Shown here one piece after another: positions 9,431 to 17,891 of a stretch of 64,000 nt of DNA; the stretch's first letter is position 1, and each line of letters opens with the position of its first letter. The notes under the pieces were generated by a model, which had not been told where the DNA came from, did no database searches, and was given only the letters and a program-made list of their open reading frames with translations. The position numbers and the translations under genes were made by a program. The stretch is taken from assembly GCF_022340605.1 (NCBI RefSeq), contig NZ_JAJDNQ010000081.1, forward strand, positions 1-64,000, given 5' to 3'. This DNA comes from Thiohalocapsa sp. Its GTDB lineage: Bacteria > Pseudomonadota > Gammaproteobacteria > Chromatiales > Chromatiaceae.

Positions 9431-9468
9431 GGAGCCCCCCGGACCCGGAAACCCGTGTCCGGCCCCCA

Positions 9469-9811
9469 GGCGAGTTGTCGCCCGCCGAGTTGGCTGGGCA
9501 ATTCGCATGCGCTGACCTGGTCGCGCTCGCGAGCCCCTTCGAGGGCGACGGCGTGGCCCATGCCGAGGCCCCGGCGCACGCGCTGGCGGTGCGGGGTCCC
9601 GCGGCTGGTGCCGTCGCCGACACGGCGCCGGCCGATGTCGGCATCCCGGTGGAGTCGGACCGCGGGCACGCACTGCGCGAGGCGCTCCCCCCAGCTCACC
9701 GGGACGCATCCGCGCGGTCGCCGCGCCGCCCGCGCCGCGCGAGCGATACGGCAGCTCCCGGACTGGTCCACCGCCGCCACCCACTTCGCTGAGGCCATTG
9801 CCGATGTCTGA
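9469..9811 (+). pseudogene. Remnant of family 4 glycosyltransferase (C-terminal part, frameshifted)
   Basis: In one frame (from 9469) the translation GELSPAELAGQFACADL, ASPFEGDGVAHAEAPAH and AGAVADTAPADVGIPV follows the donor-binding domain of GT4 glycosyltransferases (family pattern ADLFVLPSxxEGxGxxxxEAxAxG). After HALREAL the homology moves to another frame, giving RQLPDWSTAATHFAEAIADV and a TGA at 9809. The shift occurs at or near a run of six C around 9687-9692. The N-terminal acceptor domain is absent upstream. The end overlaps the next ATG (ATGTCTGA), the usual junction of a GT-methyltransferase operon. So this is a decaying gene left of an intact partner. Confidence 0.8.
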
Positions 9812-10685
9812 CTTCAACGACCACTGGCTCGCCCTGCGCGCATCGGCGGACAGCGCCGCGCGGGCCGATCACCTGGTGGCGACGCTCGGCAGCCTGCCGG
9901 TGCCGGCGCACGGTGGCCTCAAGGTGCTGGATCTCGGCTGCGGTATCGGTGCCAACCTGCGCCACCTGGCGCCGCTGCTGGCGGCCGCCGGCCATGCGCA
10001 CCAGCAGTGGACCTGCGTGGATCGCGATTCCGCGCTGCTGGCACGCCTGCCGGCGCGCACCCATGCCTGGGCGGATGCCAGGGATCTGGCCTGCGCGGGC
10101 ACCGGCGCCGGTCTGCACATTCAAGCGGACGCCTGGCAGGCCGACGTCGCCTGGAAGGCGATGGATCTCGCGGTCGACGTCAACCGCCTGCCGTTGCCCG
10201 CCGGCGGGTTGGTGACCGCCTCGGCGCTGCTGGACCTGGTCTCGGAGCGCTGGCTCGCGATCCTGCTGCGGCGCTGCCGCACGGCCGGGTGTGCGCTGAT
10301 GCTCGCGCTCAGCTACGACGGCCGCTGCGGTCTCAGCCCGGCGCATCCGGACGACACGCGGGTGATCGGCCTGGTGAACCGCCATCAGCGCATCGACAAG
10401 GGCTTCGGCCTGGCGCTTGGACCGGGCGCGGCGGCCACGGCCGGTCACCGCTGCAGCGTGCTCGGCTACCGCGTGCGGGCGGCGCCCAGCGACTGGCACA
10501 TCGGCCCGGAGCTGGCCGAGTTGCAGCGCGTGCTGCTCGATGGCTGGCGCGACGCCGCGGCGCAGATGGCCGACGCCGACGCGGCCGGATGGCTGGACGA
10601 CTGGCATGCGGCGCACTTGGCCAGCATCGAGGGCGGCACGCTGCAGATGGTTGTCGGGCACATGGACCTTGTGGTCCTGCCATGA
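9804..10685 (+). CDS. Class I SAM-dependent methyltransferase
   Basis: 293 residues. The SAM-binding motif LDLGCGIGANLRHLAPLL is at about 37-54, with an acidic residue in TCVDRDSALLARL next. A later segment TASALLDLVSERWL matches post-motif strands of small-molecule methyltransferases. The ATG overlaps the stop of the glycosyltransferase remnant by 8 bp, so it was the downstream partner in a coupled pair and has outlived it. No trace of degeneration is visible in its frame. The substrate is unknown. Downstream, an ATGA overlap at 10682 opens a 16-codon frame that stops quickly, possibly another remnant. Confidence 0.8.
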   Translation: MSDFNDHWLALRASADSAARADHLVATLGSLPVPAHGGLKVLDLGCGIGANLRHLAPLLAAAGHAHQQWTCVDRDSALLARLPARTHAWADARDLACAGTGAGLHIQADAWQADVAWKAMDLAVDVNRLPLPAGGLVTASALLDLVSERWLAILLRRCRTAGCALMLALSYDGRCGLSPAHPDDTRVIGLVNRHQRIDKGFGLALGPGAAATAGHRCSVLGYRVRAAPSDWHIGPELAELQRVLLDGWRDAAAQMADADAAGWLDDWHAAHLASIEGGTLQMVVGHMDLVVLP

Positions 10686-10865
10686 CGCTGCCGTCGTGCG
10701 CCGCACGGCGGCCGGATCACGGATGGCGCTGATGCCTGGGATGGATCAGCGCCGAGCACGCCTGGCGGTGCTCGCGGCCGCATACCTGCCGGGATTGGTC
10801 CGGGCCGCCAGTGCCCTTCTGAGCGCGCGCAGATCGGGCTCAGCGCGCAGATCAGGTCCGAGCGC

Positions 10866-10948
10866 GTAGGTCGGGCTGAGCGATAGCGAAGCCCGACGAG
10901 GGGATGGCACCGCACGGGTCGGGCGGAGGGCCAGCGAAGCCCGACACG
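10866..10948. repeat. Two family G palindromes in tandem
   Basis: GTAGGTCGGGCTGAG...AGCGAAGCCCGAC (10866-10899) followed by GGGTCGGGCGGAG...AGCGAAGCCCGAC (10916-10948). The rest of the 10686-11017 gap shows no recognisable gene. Confidence 0.7.
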
Positions 10949-11017
10949 GGAATGGCAGCTACTGCGGCGGTCGCGCCCACCGGCGTCAGCCCGACCGACA
11001 GCAGCCCCCGCGGATGC

Positions 11018-11578
11018 TCACAGGAAGTCCCCACCGACGGCGCGATAGCCGAACACGATCTCGCCGCGCCTGCCGTCGTTGAGCACGAATTCGCCGATGC
11101 CGTTGCGGCCGTCCACATCGAGGATGATGTTGGCGAAGCCGGTGCTGCCGTCGTCGCACCACACCCTGAAGTCCGCCCGGGTATCGCCGGCGAAGGCGTC
11201 GTAGCGGCCGCGGCAAATGTTGGAGCCGTTGGTGACCGTGAATGCGGCGATGAAGGGCTGCGAGATGTAGCTGCCGCGGTAGAGGTCGTCATCGAACACC
11301 ACGACGAACGGGCCGTTGGTGACCTGGCTCGGGTCCGGTTGGTCGAAGCGGGTCGCGCGGTAGTGGGCGAGCACCGACGTCATGCAGGTGTGCTGATCGT
11401 GCATGGGGATGCCGCGGCAGAGTATGCGCGCGTACTGGATGGGCTCGACGTCGGTGAAGAGCAGGTTGTAGTTGATCTGCCCCTTGTTCTCGGCGCAGCC
11501 GGCGACGAGGCCGATGACCGCGATCAACAGGGCGGGCAGGGCCGACAGGGAATGACGGGCTGCTCGGCTGACGTGCAT
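11018..11578 (-). CDS. Hypothetical lipoprotein
   Basis: 186 residues. A signal peptide with lipobox (ALLIAVIGLVAGC, lipidated Cys at about 28) predicts membrane anchoring. The mature protein contains CRG and CMTS cysteines, then VVVFDDDLYRGSYIS, ICRGRYDAFAGDTRADFRVWCDDGSTGFA and IVFGYRAVGG, which look beta-rich and possibly disulfide-bonded. The family is not recognised. The start ATG has GGGGGAG seven bases upstream. The leader contains a strong hairpin and a 16-bp palindrome (separate entry). It is isolated between repeats. Confidence 0.75.
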   Translation of the reverse strand: MHVSRAARHSLSALPALLIAVIGLVAGCAENKGQINYNLLFTDVEPIQYARILCRGIPMHDQHTCMTSVLAHYRATRFDQPDPSQVTNGPFVVVFDDDLYRGSYISQPFIAAFTVTNGSNICRGRYDAFAGDTRADFRVWCDDGSTGFANIILDVDGRNGIGEFVLNDGRRGEIVFGYRAVGGDFL

Positions 11579-11596
11579 GACTCCCCCGATGTTGCT

Positions 11597-11642
11597 GCCG
11601 CGGCCGTTTGCGTGGCCGCGGCACAACTATAGCGCGCTATAG
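11597..11642 (-). promoter_or_regulatory. Leader hairpin plus 16-bp palindrome upstream of lipoprotein gene
   Basis: On the gene strand, CTATAGCGCGCTATAG (perfect palindrome, 11627-11642) is followed by GCCGCGGCC-N8-GGCCGCGGC (perfect 9-bp arms, 11597-11622) and then the ribosome-binding site. The sequence TATAGT inside the palindrome could act as a -10 box, so the palindrome may be an operator over the promoter and the hairpin an mRNA element. Confidence 0.45.
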
Positions 11643-11680
11643 GGGAAATCAGGTTCATAGATCGGGGATTCCGTGCCCGT

Positions 11681-11764
11681 ATAGGTCAGGCTGAGCGTTA
11701 GCGAAGCCCGTCGCGGGCACGGGGTCGGCGCCGTCGGTCGGCCCTCCTGGCGTCGGCCCGACTT
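11681..11764. repeat. Family G palindrome, degenerate
   Basis: ATAGGTCAGGCTGAGCGTTAGCGAAGCCCGTC followed by GGTCGGCGCC... and GTCGGCCCGACTTAC. The gap 11579-11810 holds only this repeat and the lipoprotein leader. Confidence 0.55.
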
Positions 11765-11810
11765 ACGACGGCCGCGTGCCTTGGAGCCGCGAACGGATTT
11801 CGTTTTGTCT

Positions 11811-12863
11811 TCAGGCGCCCGTGGGTCGCTCGAACAGGTAGTGGCCCACGTACCACTCGCTGCCGTCGCGGAAGCCGAAGAACTCCGCGCAGCCCATGAA
11901 GAAGAGCCGCCAGCGCATCCACCACAGCGCCGCGTCGTCGGCGCCGTAGGTCTGCTCCAGGATTGGCATGATGCGCTCGCGCGCGGCATCCTGCTTGGCG
12001 AGCCAGGCGTTCAGCGTGCGCTCGTAGTGGCGGCCGTTCCAGCGCCAGCGGTCGAGGAGCTTGAGCTGGTCCTGGAAGTACAGCGGCAGGTCGTCGCTCG
12101 GCATGATGCCGCCGGCGAAGAAGTAGTGGCTCATCCAATCCTCGGGGCCCCTGTCCTCGTAGGGATAGGGATGCTCGTGGTGACAGAACACGTGCATGAA
12201 GAAGCGCCCGCCGGGCTGGAGCCAGCCGTGCACGCGGCCGAACAGCACCCGCCAGTTGCGCATGTGCTCGAACATCTCCAGCGACACGATGCGGTCGAAG
12301 CGGCCGGTGGTGTCGAAGTCGTTCATGTCCGCGGTGATGACGGTGAGGTTGCCGATGCCGCGCCGCTCGGCCTCGCCCTCGATGAAGGCGCGCTGGGAGG
12401 CCGAATTCGATACCGCCGTGAAGCGGCTGCCCGGAAAGCGCTCCGCTGCCCACAGGCTGAAGCTGCCCCAGCCGCAGCCGAGCTCCAGCACGTCCTGTCC
12501 GTCCGCGATGCCGGCGCGCTCGGCGGTGGTGGCAAGCGATGCCTCCTCGGCAGCGGCGAGGTCGTCAACGCCGTCGGGCCAGTAGCAGCAACTGTACTTG
12601 CGCCGCGGGCCGAGCACGATGTCGAAGAACTCCGCCGGCACCTCGTAGTGCTGCTCGTTGGCGCGCTCCGGAACGGCGGCCACGGGGGCGGCGTCCATCA
12701 GGGCCAGGAAGTCCCGCTTGTGCGCCCAAGCCGCCTCCGGCTCCGCGCCCGGCAGCTCGTCGGACATCTTCTTGAGTCGCTGGCGGATGCCGGCGCGCAC
12801 CACCGGGTCCGGTACCCGGCCGCGTTCCACCCAGTCGAGGATTCTGGCTTCGGAGATGGGCAT
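11811..12863 (-). CDS. Cyclopropane-fatty-acyl-phospholipid synthase-family methyltransferase
   Basis: 350 residues. The SAM-binding motif VLELGCGWGSFSLWAAERFP is preceded by YSCCYWPDGVDDLAAAEEASL, the characteristic substrate/SAM signature of the CFA/mycolic acid methyltransferase family. MFEHMRNWRVLFGRVHGWLQPGG is the post-SAM segment. It lacks the long N-terminal domain of E. coli Cfa, so lipid cyclopropanation is not certain; N- or C-methylation of small molecules occurs in relatives. The start MPISEARILDWVERG has a weak GGGAGCA ribosome-binding site. No partners are adjacent. A Fic-gene remnant begins about 80 bp upstream on the opposite strand. Confidence 0.85.
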   Translation of the reverse strand: MPISEARILDWVERGRVPDPVVRAGIRQRLKKMSDELPGAEPEAAWAHKRDFLALMDAAPVAAVPERANEQHYEVPAEFFDIVLGPRRKYSCCYWPDGVDDLAAAEEASLATTAERAGIADGQDVLELGCGWGSFSLWAAERFPGSRFTAVSNSASQRAFIEGEAERRGIGNLTVITADMNDFDTTGRFDRIVSLEMFEHMRNWRVLFGRVHGWLQPGGRFFMHVFCHHEHPYPYEDRGPEDWMSHYFFAGGIMPSDDLPLYFQDQLKLLDRWRWNGRHYERTLNAWLAKQDAARERIMPILEQTYGADDAALWWMRWRLFFMGCAEFFGFRDGSEWYVGHYLFERPTGA

Positions 12864-12941
12864 GTCTGCTCCCGTGGCGTTTGTCGTCGTGCAGATGTCC
12901 AGGTATTGCCCAAGGTGGGGCGTTGCAAGCGGGATCGCCTC

Positions 12942-13062
12942 AGATAAGCGAGCTGCCGCCCGGAGCCGGCCACGTGCTGGAGGCGATCCTCTACCGCGGT
13001 GAGCTGCCCCGTGGTGAGGTCCCCGACCTGCTCGGCGCCCGCGACCGCAGCGCCCGGCGATG
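12942..13062 (+). pseudogene. Fic-protein C-terminal remnant
   Basis: The translation ISELPPGAGHVLEAILYRG then ELPRGEVPDLLGARDRSARR matches the winged-helix tail that follows the Fic AMP-transferase domain in bacterial Fic proteins (typical pattern VLEAxLYRGELPRGxVxxLLGxxxRxARRVV). The HPFxxGNGR catalytic domain is not present upstream, and the frame runs directly into a perfect hairpin at 13064. A deletion fragment, not a functional gene. Confidence 0.7.
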
Positions 13063-13063
13063 C

Positions 13064-13086
13064 GTGACACCGCAGAGCGGTGTCAC
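13064..13086. repeat. Perfect hairpin GTGACACCGC (10-bp arms)
   Basis: GTGACACCGC, a 3-base loop, then GCGGTGTCAC. It truncates the Fic remnant. It is followed by a 12-bp direct repeat (CCCTGAGGTGTC twice, about 13107-13134). Confidence 0.75.
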
Positions 13087-13208
13087 GGGAACAAAAAGGG
13101 CTCTGACCCTGAGGTGTCGGCCCTGAGGTGTCCCCACGAATTGCGCCGCACCGCGTCGCTCGCCACCTTGCCGTCGGTCTGTCGCAGGCCGTTGATCAGT
13201 CCCGCTCG

Positions 13209-13802
13209 TCAGTCGGTCTCGGTCACCAGGGCGGCGAGGTCCGGTGCCACGCCGCCGAGCAGCGCCGGGGTTATCCGGTAGGGTGCGGCGAGTTGGAAGC
13301 TGGTGGCGTAGGCGCCGTGTTCCGGGGCCCGATACACCGGATGGCTCGCCCCGGGATGTCCATGAGCCAGGCTTCGGGAATGCTGAAGCGGGCATAGAGC
13401 GGGAGCTTTTGCTCGCGGTCGCAGGGCAGGCTGCTGTCGGCGATCTCGATGACCAGCAGGACATCTTCTGCCTTTGGGTGCTCGCTGGTGTAGAAATCGT
13501 CCCGCGGCCGGAGCACGGCGATGTCCGGCTGTGGGGCGCTCAGGTCGCCGAGCAGGATCGGTCTTGAGTGGAGACGATGGCGCGGCGGCCGAGGGCTTCG
13601 ATGAGGAGCAGGTTCAAGCGCTTGGTTTGGCCGCGTGGGGCGGGGCGATCGGCGGCATGTCGATCATCGCGCCTTCGATGAGCTCGATCCTGGCGTCCGG
13701 CGCGAGCCCGCCGGCCTCGCCCATGCGGAAGAACTCCCGCACGGTGACATCCAAGACGGCTCTCGGGCCGATCCGTGTCCGTGTCGCCATGGAGGGCGAC
13801 AC
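13209..13802 (-). pseudogene. Uma2-family (DUF820) endonuclease pseudogene, three -1 frameshifts
   Basis: Read on the minus strand, four consecutive segments in changing frames make one Uma2 protein: VREFFRMGEAGGLAPDARIELIEG...IAPPHA, then QTKRLNLLLIEALGRRAIVSTQD, then VLRPRDDFYTSEH...DVLLVIEIADSSL...LPLYARFSIPEAWLMDIPGRAIR, then VYRAPEHGAYATSFQLAAPY and GGVAPDLAALVTETD-stop. Restoring one base at about 13642, 13562 and 13340 would give a continuous frame. The apparent start lies in a family I hairpin. Uma2 proteins are PD-(D/E)xK-type nucleases of uncertain role. Assembly error is unlikely to explain three deletions in one gene while neighbours are intact. Confidence 0.85.
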
Positions 13803-13859
13803 TCCCGCCGTCCCTGGGAGTGTCGACGCCGATGACGGATTGCGCGAAGGTCCGCTGGC

Positions 13860-14453
13860 TCAGCCGCGGAGCACGCGGCCGGTGCGCCCGTCGCGGATGG
13901 TGGACGGGCGCGGTTGTGTGCCGCAGCGGCCGGTGACGATCAGGTCGGGCGCATCGCCGAGCTGGCGGCGGACGGCGAGCGGTGTGCGGGCGGGCGCGAG
14001 GTCGCTGCGGTTGGCGCTGGTGGAGACCAGCGCACCTGAGCCGATGTGGCCGCCGTAGCGGGCGCAGGCGCGGCACAGCGCGGCGGCAATGGGGTGGCCG
14101 GTGACGCGCACGGCCAGCGTGTCGTGGGCGCCGGTGAGCCAGCGCGGGGTCTCGGGGCGGGCGGGCAGGAGCCAGGTGTTGGGGCCGGGCCAGGTGGCAC
14201 GGATCTCGGCCATGCGCGCGGGCGCGAGCGGCTCGACGTAGGGGCGCAGGGCGTCGAAGTCGGCGGCGATCAGGATCAGGCCTTTGTCGATGTCGCGGCC
14301 CTTGATGTCCAGGATGCGCAGCACCGCGTCGGGGTCGAGCGGGTCGCAACCCAGGCCGAAGACGGCCTCGGTGGGGTAGGCGACGACGCCGCCGCCGCTG
14401 ACCCGGCGGGCGGCCTCACGCAGGCCGAAGGGGGTGGTGCCGAGGCTGCGCAT
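13860..14453 (-). CDS. tsaC: Threonylcarbamoyl-AMP synthase (Sua5/YrdC/YciO family)
   Basis: Makes threonylcarbamoyl-AMP from threonine, bicarbonate and ATP, the first step of the universal t6A37 tRNA modification (cytosolic). It is 197 residues, the short TsaC form without the Sua5 extension. The N-terminal GGVVAYPTEAVFGLGCDP, ILDIKGRDIDKGLILI and the ATP-site STSANRSD motif are all present. It lies next to topA on the same strand, as yrdC does near topA/smg/dprA in many gammaproteobacteria, separated here by a family G repeat. Start MRSLGTTPFGL is the first good ATG. Confidence 0.93.
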   Translation of the reverse strand: MRSLGTTPFGLREAARRVSGGGVVAYPTEAVFGLGCDPLDPDAVLRILDIKGRDIDKGLILIAADFDALRPYVEPLAPARMAEIRATWPGPNTWLLPARPETPRWLTGAHDTLAVRVTGHPIAAALCRACARYGGHIGSGALVSTSANRSDLAPARTPLAVRRQLGDAPDLIVTGRCGTQPRPSTIRDGRTGRVLRG

Positions 14454-14543
14454 GGATGAAGTCAGGGGCCGGGTGACGGCGGCTAGACGCGCTATACGCG
14501 GGCGCGCGTGGTGAAGCCCGCTTCGAGGCTGGGCGAGTATTCC

Positions 14544-14580
14544 GTATAGGTCGGGTTACGCCATCGCTAACCCGACCTAC
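14544..14580. repeat. Family G palindrome
   Basis: TTCCGTATAGGTCGGGTTACGCCATCGCTAACCCGACCTAC. The TTCCGT(A/G)TAGGTCGGGT start is shared with the copy at 33299, marking a subfamily with longer conserved ends. Confidence 0.75.
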
Positions 14581-14619
14581 CTGCGGAATCTGGCTTCTCG
14601 GCGTAGGGCATTTCCAAGG

Positions 14620-16920
14620 TCAGGACGCCGTCTCGACCTCGGTCTCCTCGGCCGGTGCGGTGTAGCCGCACTCCTTCTGCGGGCAGACCTTTTGTGCGCC
14701 CTTGGTCTTGGTGACCTTGAGCGTCAGGATGGGCCAGCCGCACTGCGGGCAGGGCTCGTCGAGCGGCTGGTTCCAGACGGCGTAGTCGCACTTGGGATAG
14801 GTGGAGCAGGAGAAGAAGACCTTGCCGCGGCGGGACTTTTTCTTCTGCAGCGTGCCTTCGCCGCACTTCGGGCACTTGACACCGGTGTCCACGGGCTTTT
14901 CCAGCGGCTCGATATAGCGGCACTTGGGATAGGCCGTGCAGCCGATGAACTTGCCGTAGCGCCCGCGCTTGATGGCAAGCTCCGAGCCGCACTCGGGGCA
15001 GGTGCGGCCCTCGACGATTTGCGGCTCGTCCTTTTCGCCCTTTTCTTCGTCCAGGTTGCGGGTGTACTTGCACTCCGGGTAGTTGGTGCAGCCGATGAAC
15101 AGCCCGTTGCGCCCGAGCCGCTTGGAGAGCTGACCGCCGCACTCGGGGCACTTCTCGTCGATGGTCTCCTGCGTTACGTCCTTGCGCTCGACGTTCTCGT
15201 GCGTGTGGTCCACGCGGTCCTTGAAGGGCCGCCAGAACTGCTCCAGCAGCGGAATCCAGTCCTCTTCGCCGCGGGAGACGGCGTCCAGTTCGTCCTCCAG
15301 CCGGGCGGTGAAGTCGTAGTCCACGTAGGACGTGAAGTGCTCGGTGAGGAACTTGTTGACGATGCGGCCCACGTCGGTGGGCAGGAAGCGCTTCTTCTCC
15401 AGCAGCACGTACTCGCGCTCTTGCAGCGTGGAGATGATGGATGCGTACGTGGACGGCCGGCCGATGCCGAGCTCCTCCAGCGCCTTCACGAGTGATGCCT
15501 CGCTGTAGCGCGGTGGCGGCTCGGTGAAGTGCTGCTCGGGGCGGATGGCGAGCAGGTCCACGAGCTGGCCCTCGGTCATGTCGGGCAGCATGCGTTCCTC
15601 GTCGTCGTCGGCACTCGTGGCGTCGTCGCGGCCCTCCAGGTAGACGCGCATGAAGCCGGGCTCGGCCACGGTGGAGCCGGTGGCGCGGAACAGGTTGCCA
15701 TCGCCGGCGGACAGGTCCACTGCCACCTGGTTGATGAGCGCGTGCGCCATCTGGCAGGCGAGGGTGCGCTTCCAGATGAGCTCGTAGAGCTTGGCCTGGT
15801 CGGCGGTGAGGTGGGCCTTGATGTCCTTCGGGACGTTGCGGATGGACGTGGGGCGGATCGCCTCGTGCGCCTCCTGGGCGTTCTTGGACTTGGTCTTGAA
15901 CGCCCGTGCCTGTGCTGGCAGGTGGTCGGCGCCGTAGCGCTCGCCGATGTAGTCCCTGAGCTCCGCGATGGCCTCCTGCGCCAGGTTGACGGAGTCGGTA
16001 CGCATGTAAGTGATGAGTCCAACAGCGCCCTGGCCGATGTCCACGCCCTCGTAGAGCTGCTGAGCGGTGCGCATGGTGCGCTGGGCCGTGAAGCCGAGCT
16101 TGCGCGCCGCCTCCTGTTGCAGCGTGGAGGTGATGAAGGGCGGCGCCGGGTTGCGCTTGCGCTGCTTGCGCTCGACCTTCTCGACGCGGAGCTTGCCATC
16201 TGCCGCCTGTTGCAACGCCGCCTCGACCTCGCGGGCGCGGGCCTCGCCAGTGATGCTGAATTGCTCGACCTTCTCGCCGCCGAACTGGGTCAGCTTGGCG
16301 CTGAAGGGCTTTTCTTCCGCTTTGGCGTCTGCCTCGACGGTCCAGTACTCCTGGCTCTGGAAGGCCTCGATCTCCAGCTCGCGCTCGACGATGAGCCGCA
16401 GCGCCGGGCTCTGCACACGCCCGGCGGAGAGACCGCGGCGGACCTTCTTCCACAGCAGCGGGGAGAGGTTGAAGCCTACCAAGTAGTCCAACGCCCGGCG
16501 CGCCTGCTGGGCGTTCACCAGGTCGTAGGACAGCTCGCGCGGGTTGGCGACGGCGTCGTTGACGGCGCGCTTGGTGATCTCGTTGAAGACCACGCGGAAC
16601 ACCGGCCGCTCACCGATCAGCTTGCGGTCGTGCAGCAGCTCGTAGAGGTGCCAGGAGATGGCCTCGCCCTCGCGGTCCGGGTCTGTTGCCAGGTAAAGGG
16701 TGTCGGCCTTCTTCAGGAGCTTGGCGATGGTCGAGACGTGCTTCTCGTTGCGGTCGATGACCTGGTACTTCATCTCGAAGTTGTGCTCCGGGTCCACCGC
16801 GCCCTCCTTGGGCACCAGGTCGCGCACGTGCCCGTAGGAGGCCACCACCTCGAAGTCGGGACCGAGGTACTTCTTGATGGTCTTGGCTTTGGCGGGGGAT
16901 TCGACGACAACGAGGTGCAT
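14620..16920 (-). CDS. topA: DNA topoisomerase I (type IA)
   Basis: Relaxes negatively supercoiled DNA through a 5-prime phosphotyrosine intermediate. It is 766 residues. The Toprim domain opens with LVVVESPAKAKTIKKYLG and carries the acidic triad in LATDPDREGEAI. The catalytic tyrosine is Y305 in GLITYMRTDSVNL. Four C-terminal zinc ribbons follow (CPECGGQL, CPECGSEL, CPKCGEGT, CPQCGWPI, each with a second Cys pair; the last is altered, CPQKEC), compared with three Cys4 zinc fingers in E. coli. The ATG start matches the family. Position beside smg and dprA is conserved in gammaproteobacteria. Confidence 0.97.
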   Translation of the reverse strand: MHLVVVESPAKAKTIKKYLGPDFEVVASYGHVRDLVPKEGAVDPEHNFEMKYQVIDRNEKHVSTIAKLLKKADTLYLATDPDREGEAISWHLYELLHDRKLIGERPVFRVVFNEITKRAVNDAVANPRELSYDLVNAQQARRALDYLVGFNLSPLLWKKVRRGLSAGRVQSPALRLIVERELEIEAFQSQEYWTVEADAKAEEKPFSAKLTQFGGEKVEQFSITGEARAREVEAALQQAADGKLRVEKVERKQRKRNPAPPFITSTLQQEAARKLGFTAQRTMRTAQQLYEGVDIGQGAVGLITYMRTDSVNLAQEAIAELRDYIGERYGADHLPAQARAFKTKSKNAQEAHEAIRPTSIRNVPKDIKAHLTADQAKLYELIWKRTLACQMAHALINQVAVDLSAGDGNLFRATGSTVAEPGFMRVYLEGRDDATSADDDEERMLPDMTEGQLVDLLAIRPEQHFTEPPPRYSEASLVKALEELGIGRPSTYASIISTLQEREYVLLEKKRFLPTDVGRIVNKFLTEHFTSYVDYDFTARLEDELDAVSRGEEDWIPLLEQFWRPFKDRVDHTHENVERKDVTQETIDEKCPECGGQLSKRLGRNGLFIGCTNYPECKYTRNLDEEKGEKDEPQIVEGRTCPECGSELAIKRGRYGKFIGCTAYPKCRYIEPLEKPVDTGVKCPKCGEGTLQKKKSRRGKVFFSCSTYPKCDYAVWNQPLDEPCPQCGWPILTLKVTKTKGAQKVCPQKECGYTAPAEETEVETAS

Positions 16921-17349
16921 GAGGATGTCCGGGAGCGGGGTCGAGGGGCGACCTAGGAAATACGAAAGCCCAAGGTCGCGTCAAGGTGGGGACGGCGGGT
17001 GTGCAGACACAAGGTGCGGGGCGCGGGATCGCCGACAGCGGTCGCCAAGCCCCCGGCGGCGGGAGCGCCTGGCCGAGATTCGCGTTGCTCAGGGCGCAGG
17101 CGGCCGGGGACGGAGTTCCGAATGGCGCTGCTGCTGCGGGGTTGCTGCCATCGGGCCAGCGTCAGCGCGACGGACGCGGTCCGGTCAGATCGGCGCCCGC
17201 GGGCTCAGTGCAGACCGCGTAGGTCGGGCTAAGGAACGAAGCCCGACACGGTGCTCGACACAACCGCCGTTTTGTCGGGCCTCCTAACGTCGGCCCGATC
17301 TACGGTGGCCGCCTGCCTCTGGGCCGCGCCAGGTCTTGTTCACAGCCGC
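16921..17349. other. topA-smg intergenic region with family G palindromes
   Basis: No gene seen in 429 bp. At 17218-17250 GTAGGTCGGGCTAAG...AAGCCCGAC, and at 17276-17303 GTCGGGCCTCC...GGCCCGATCTAC, form two family G repeats. The topA promoter should lie near 16921-17000 on the minus strand but no clear box was found. Confidence 0.6.
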
Positions 17350-17826
17350 TCAGTGCAGTTGCGCTGGCGCGTCGCTGTAGATGAGCTCTTCCATCTGGCT
17401 GTGGGCGGACTCGCGGCCGGGGCGATTCATCAGGACCAGCAGCACGACCCACTTCAGCTCGTCGACGGAGACGGCGGTCTGTTGGATGGCCATGGCGCGG
17501 TCGACGACGAGCTCGCGGCTGAGCGGGTCGAGGATGCCGCTTTGCTCCAGAAACAGCAGCAAGCCCCGTGCCTCGATGTCGAGCTTGGCGCATTCACCCG
17601 GCGTGTAGACACGCATGGCGCCCGCGGTGCGTGGCGGATACTCGGTGGCGTCCATGTGGCTCGCCAGTTCGTCGAGCCAGGTCAGGGCGTGGCGGATCTC
17701 GCCGTTGGAGAAGCCGGCGCGCGAGAGCTCGGCCTCCAGCTCGTCCTGATCGATGGGCGGGCGAGCGTCGCCGTCCAGGTAGTTTTCGTAGAGGTAAATC
17801 AGGACGTCGACCATGTTCTCGTTCAT
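17350..17826 (-). CDS. smg: Smg family protein (DUF494)
   Basis: 158 residues, the normal size. Begins MNENMVDVLIYLYENYL, the conserved start of Smg, with LSRAGFSNGEIRHALTWLDEL and the C-terminal LKWVVLLVLMNRPG typical of the family. Function is not established; the gene is almost always next to dprA. It is 65 bp downstream of dprA on the same strand, so probably co-transcribed. Confidence 0.95.
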   Translation of the reverse strand: MNENMVDVLIYLYENYLDGDARPPIDQDELEAELSRAGFSNGEIRHALTWLDELASHMDATEYPPRTAGAMRVYTPGECAKLDIEARGLLLFLEQSGILDPLSRELVVDRAMAIQQTAVSVDELKWVVLLVLMNRPGRESAHSQMEELIYSDAPAQLH

Positions 17827-17891
17827 GCTGACTCCTCGTGTTATAACGGGGGGCCTGCTCGGGCAATTCGGACAATGGACGGCCGTCTTGC

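Noticed and set aside
10682-10732. 16-codon frame overlapping the methyltransferase stop (ATGA)
   Set aside because: Too short and without homology; possibly a truncated gene start but not supportable.
13540-14349. 269-residue minus-strand open frame through tsaC and Uma2
   Set aside because: Out-of-frame to tsaC; only its last 28 codons match Uma2, explained by the frameshifted pseudogene.
15529-16956. 475-residue plus-strand open frame opposite topA
   Set aside because: Antisense shadow of a highly conserved gene; composition Leu/Val/Asp-rich as expected for the reverse strand of GC-rich coding DNA; no family match or ribosome-binding site.
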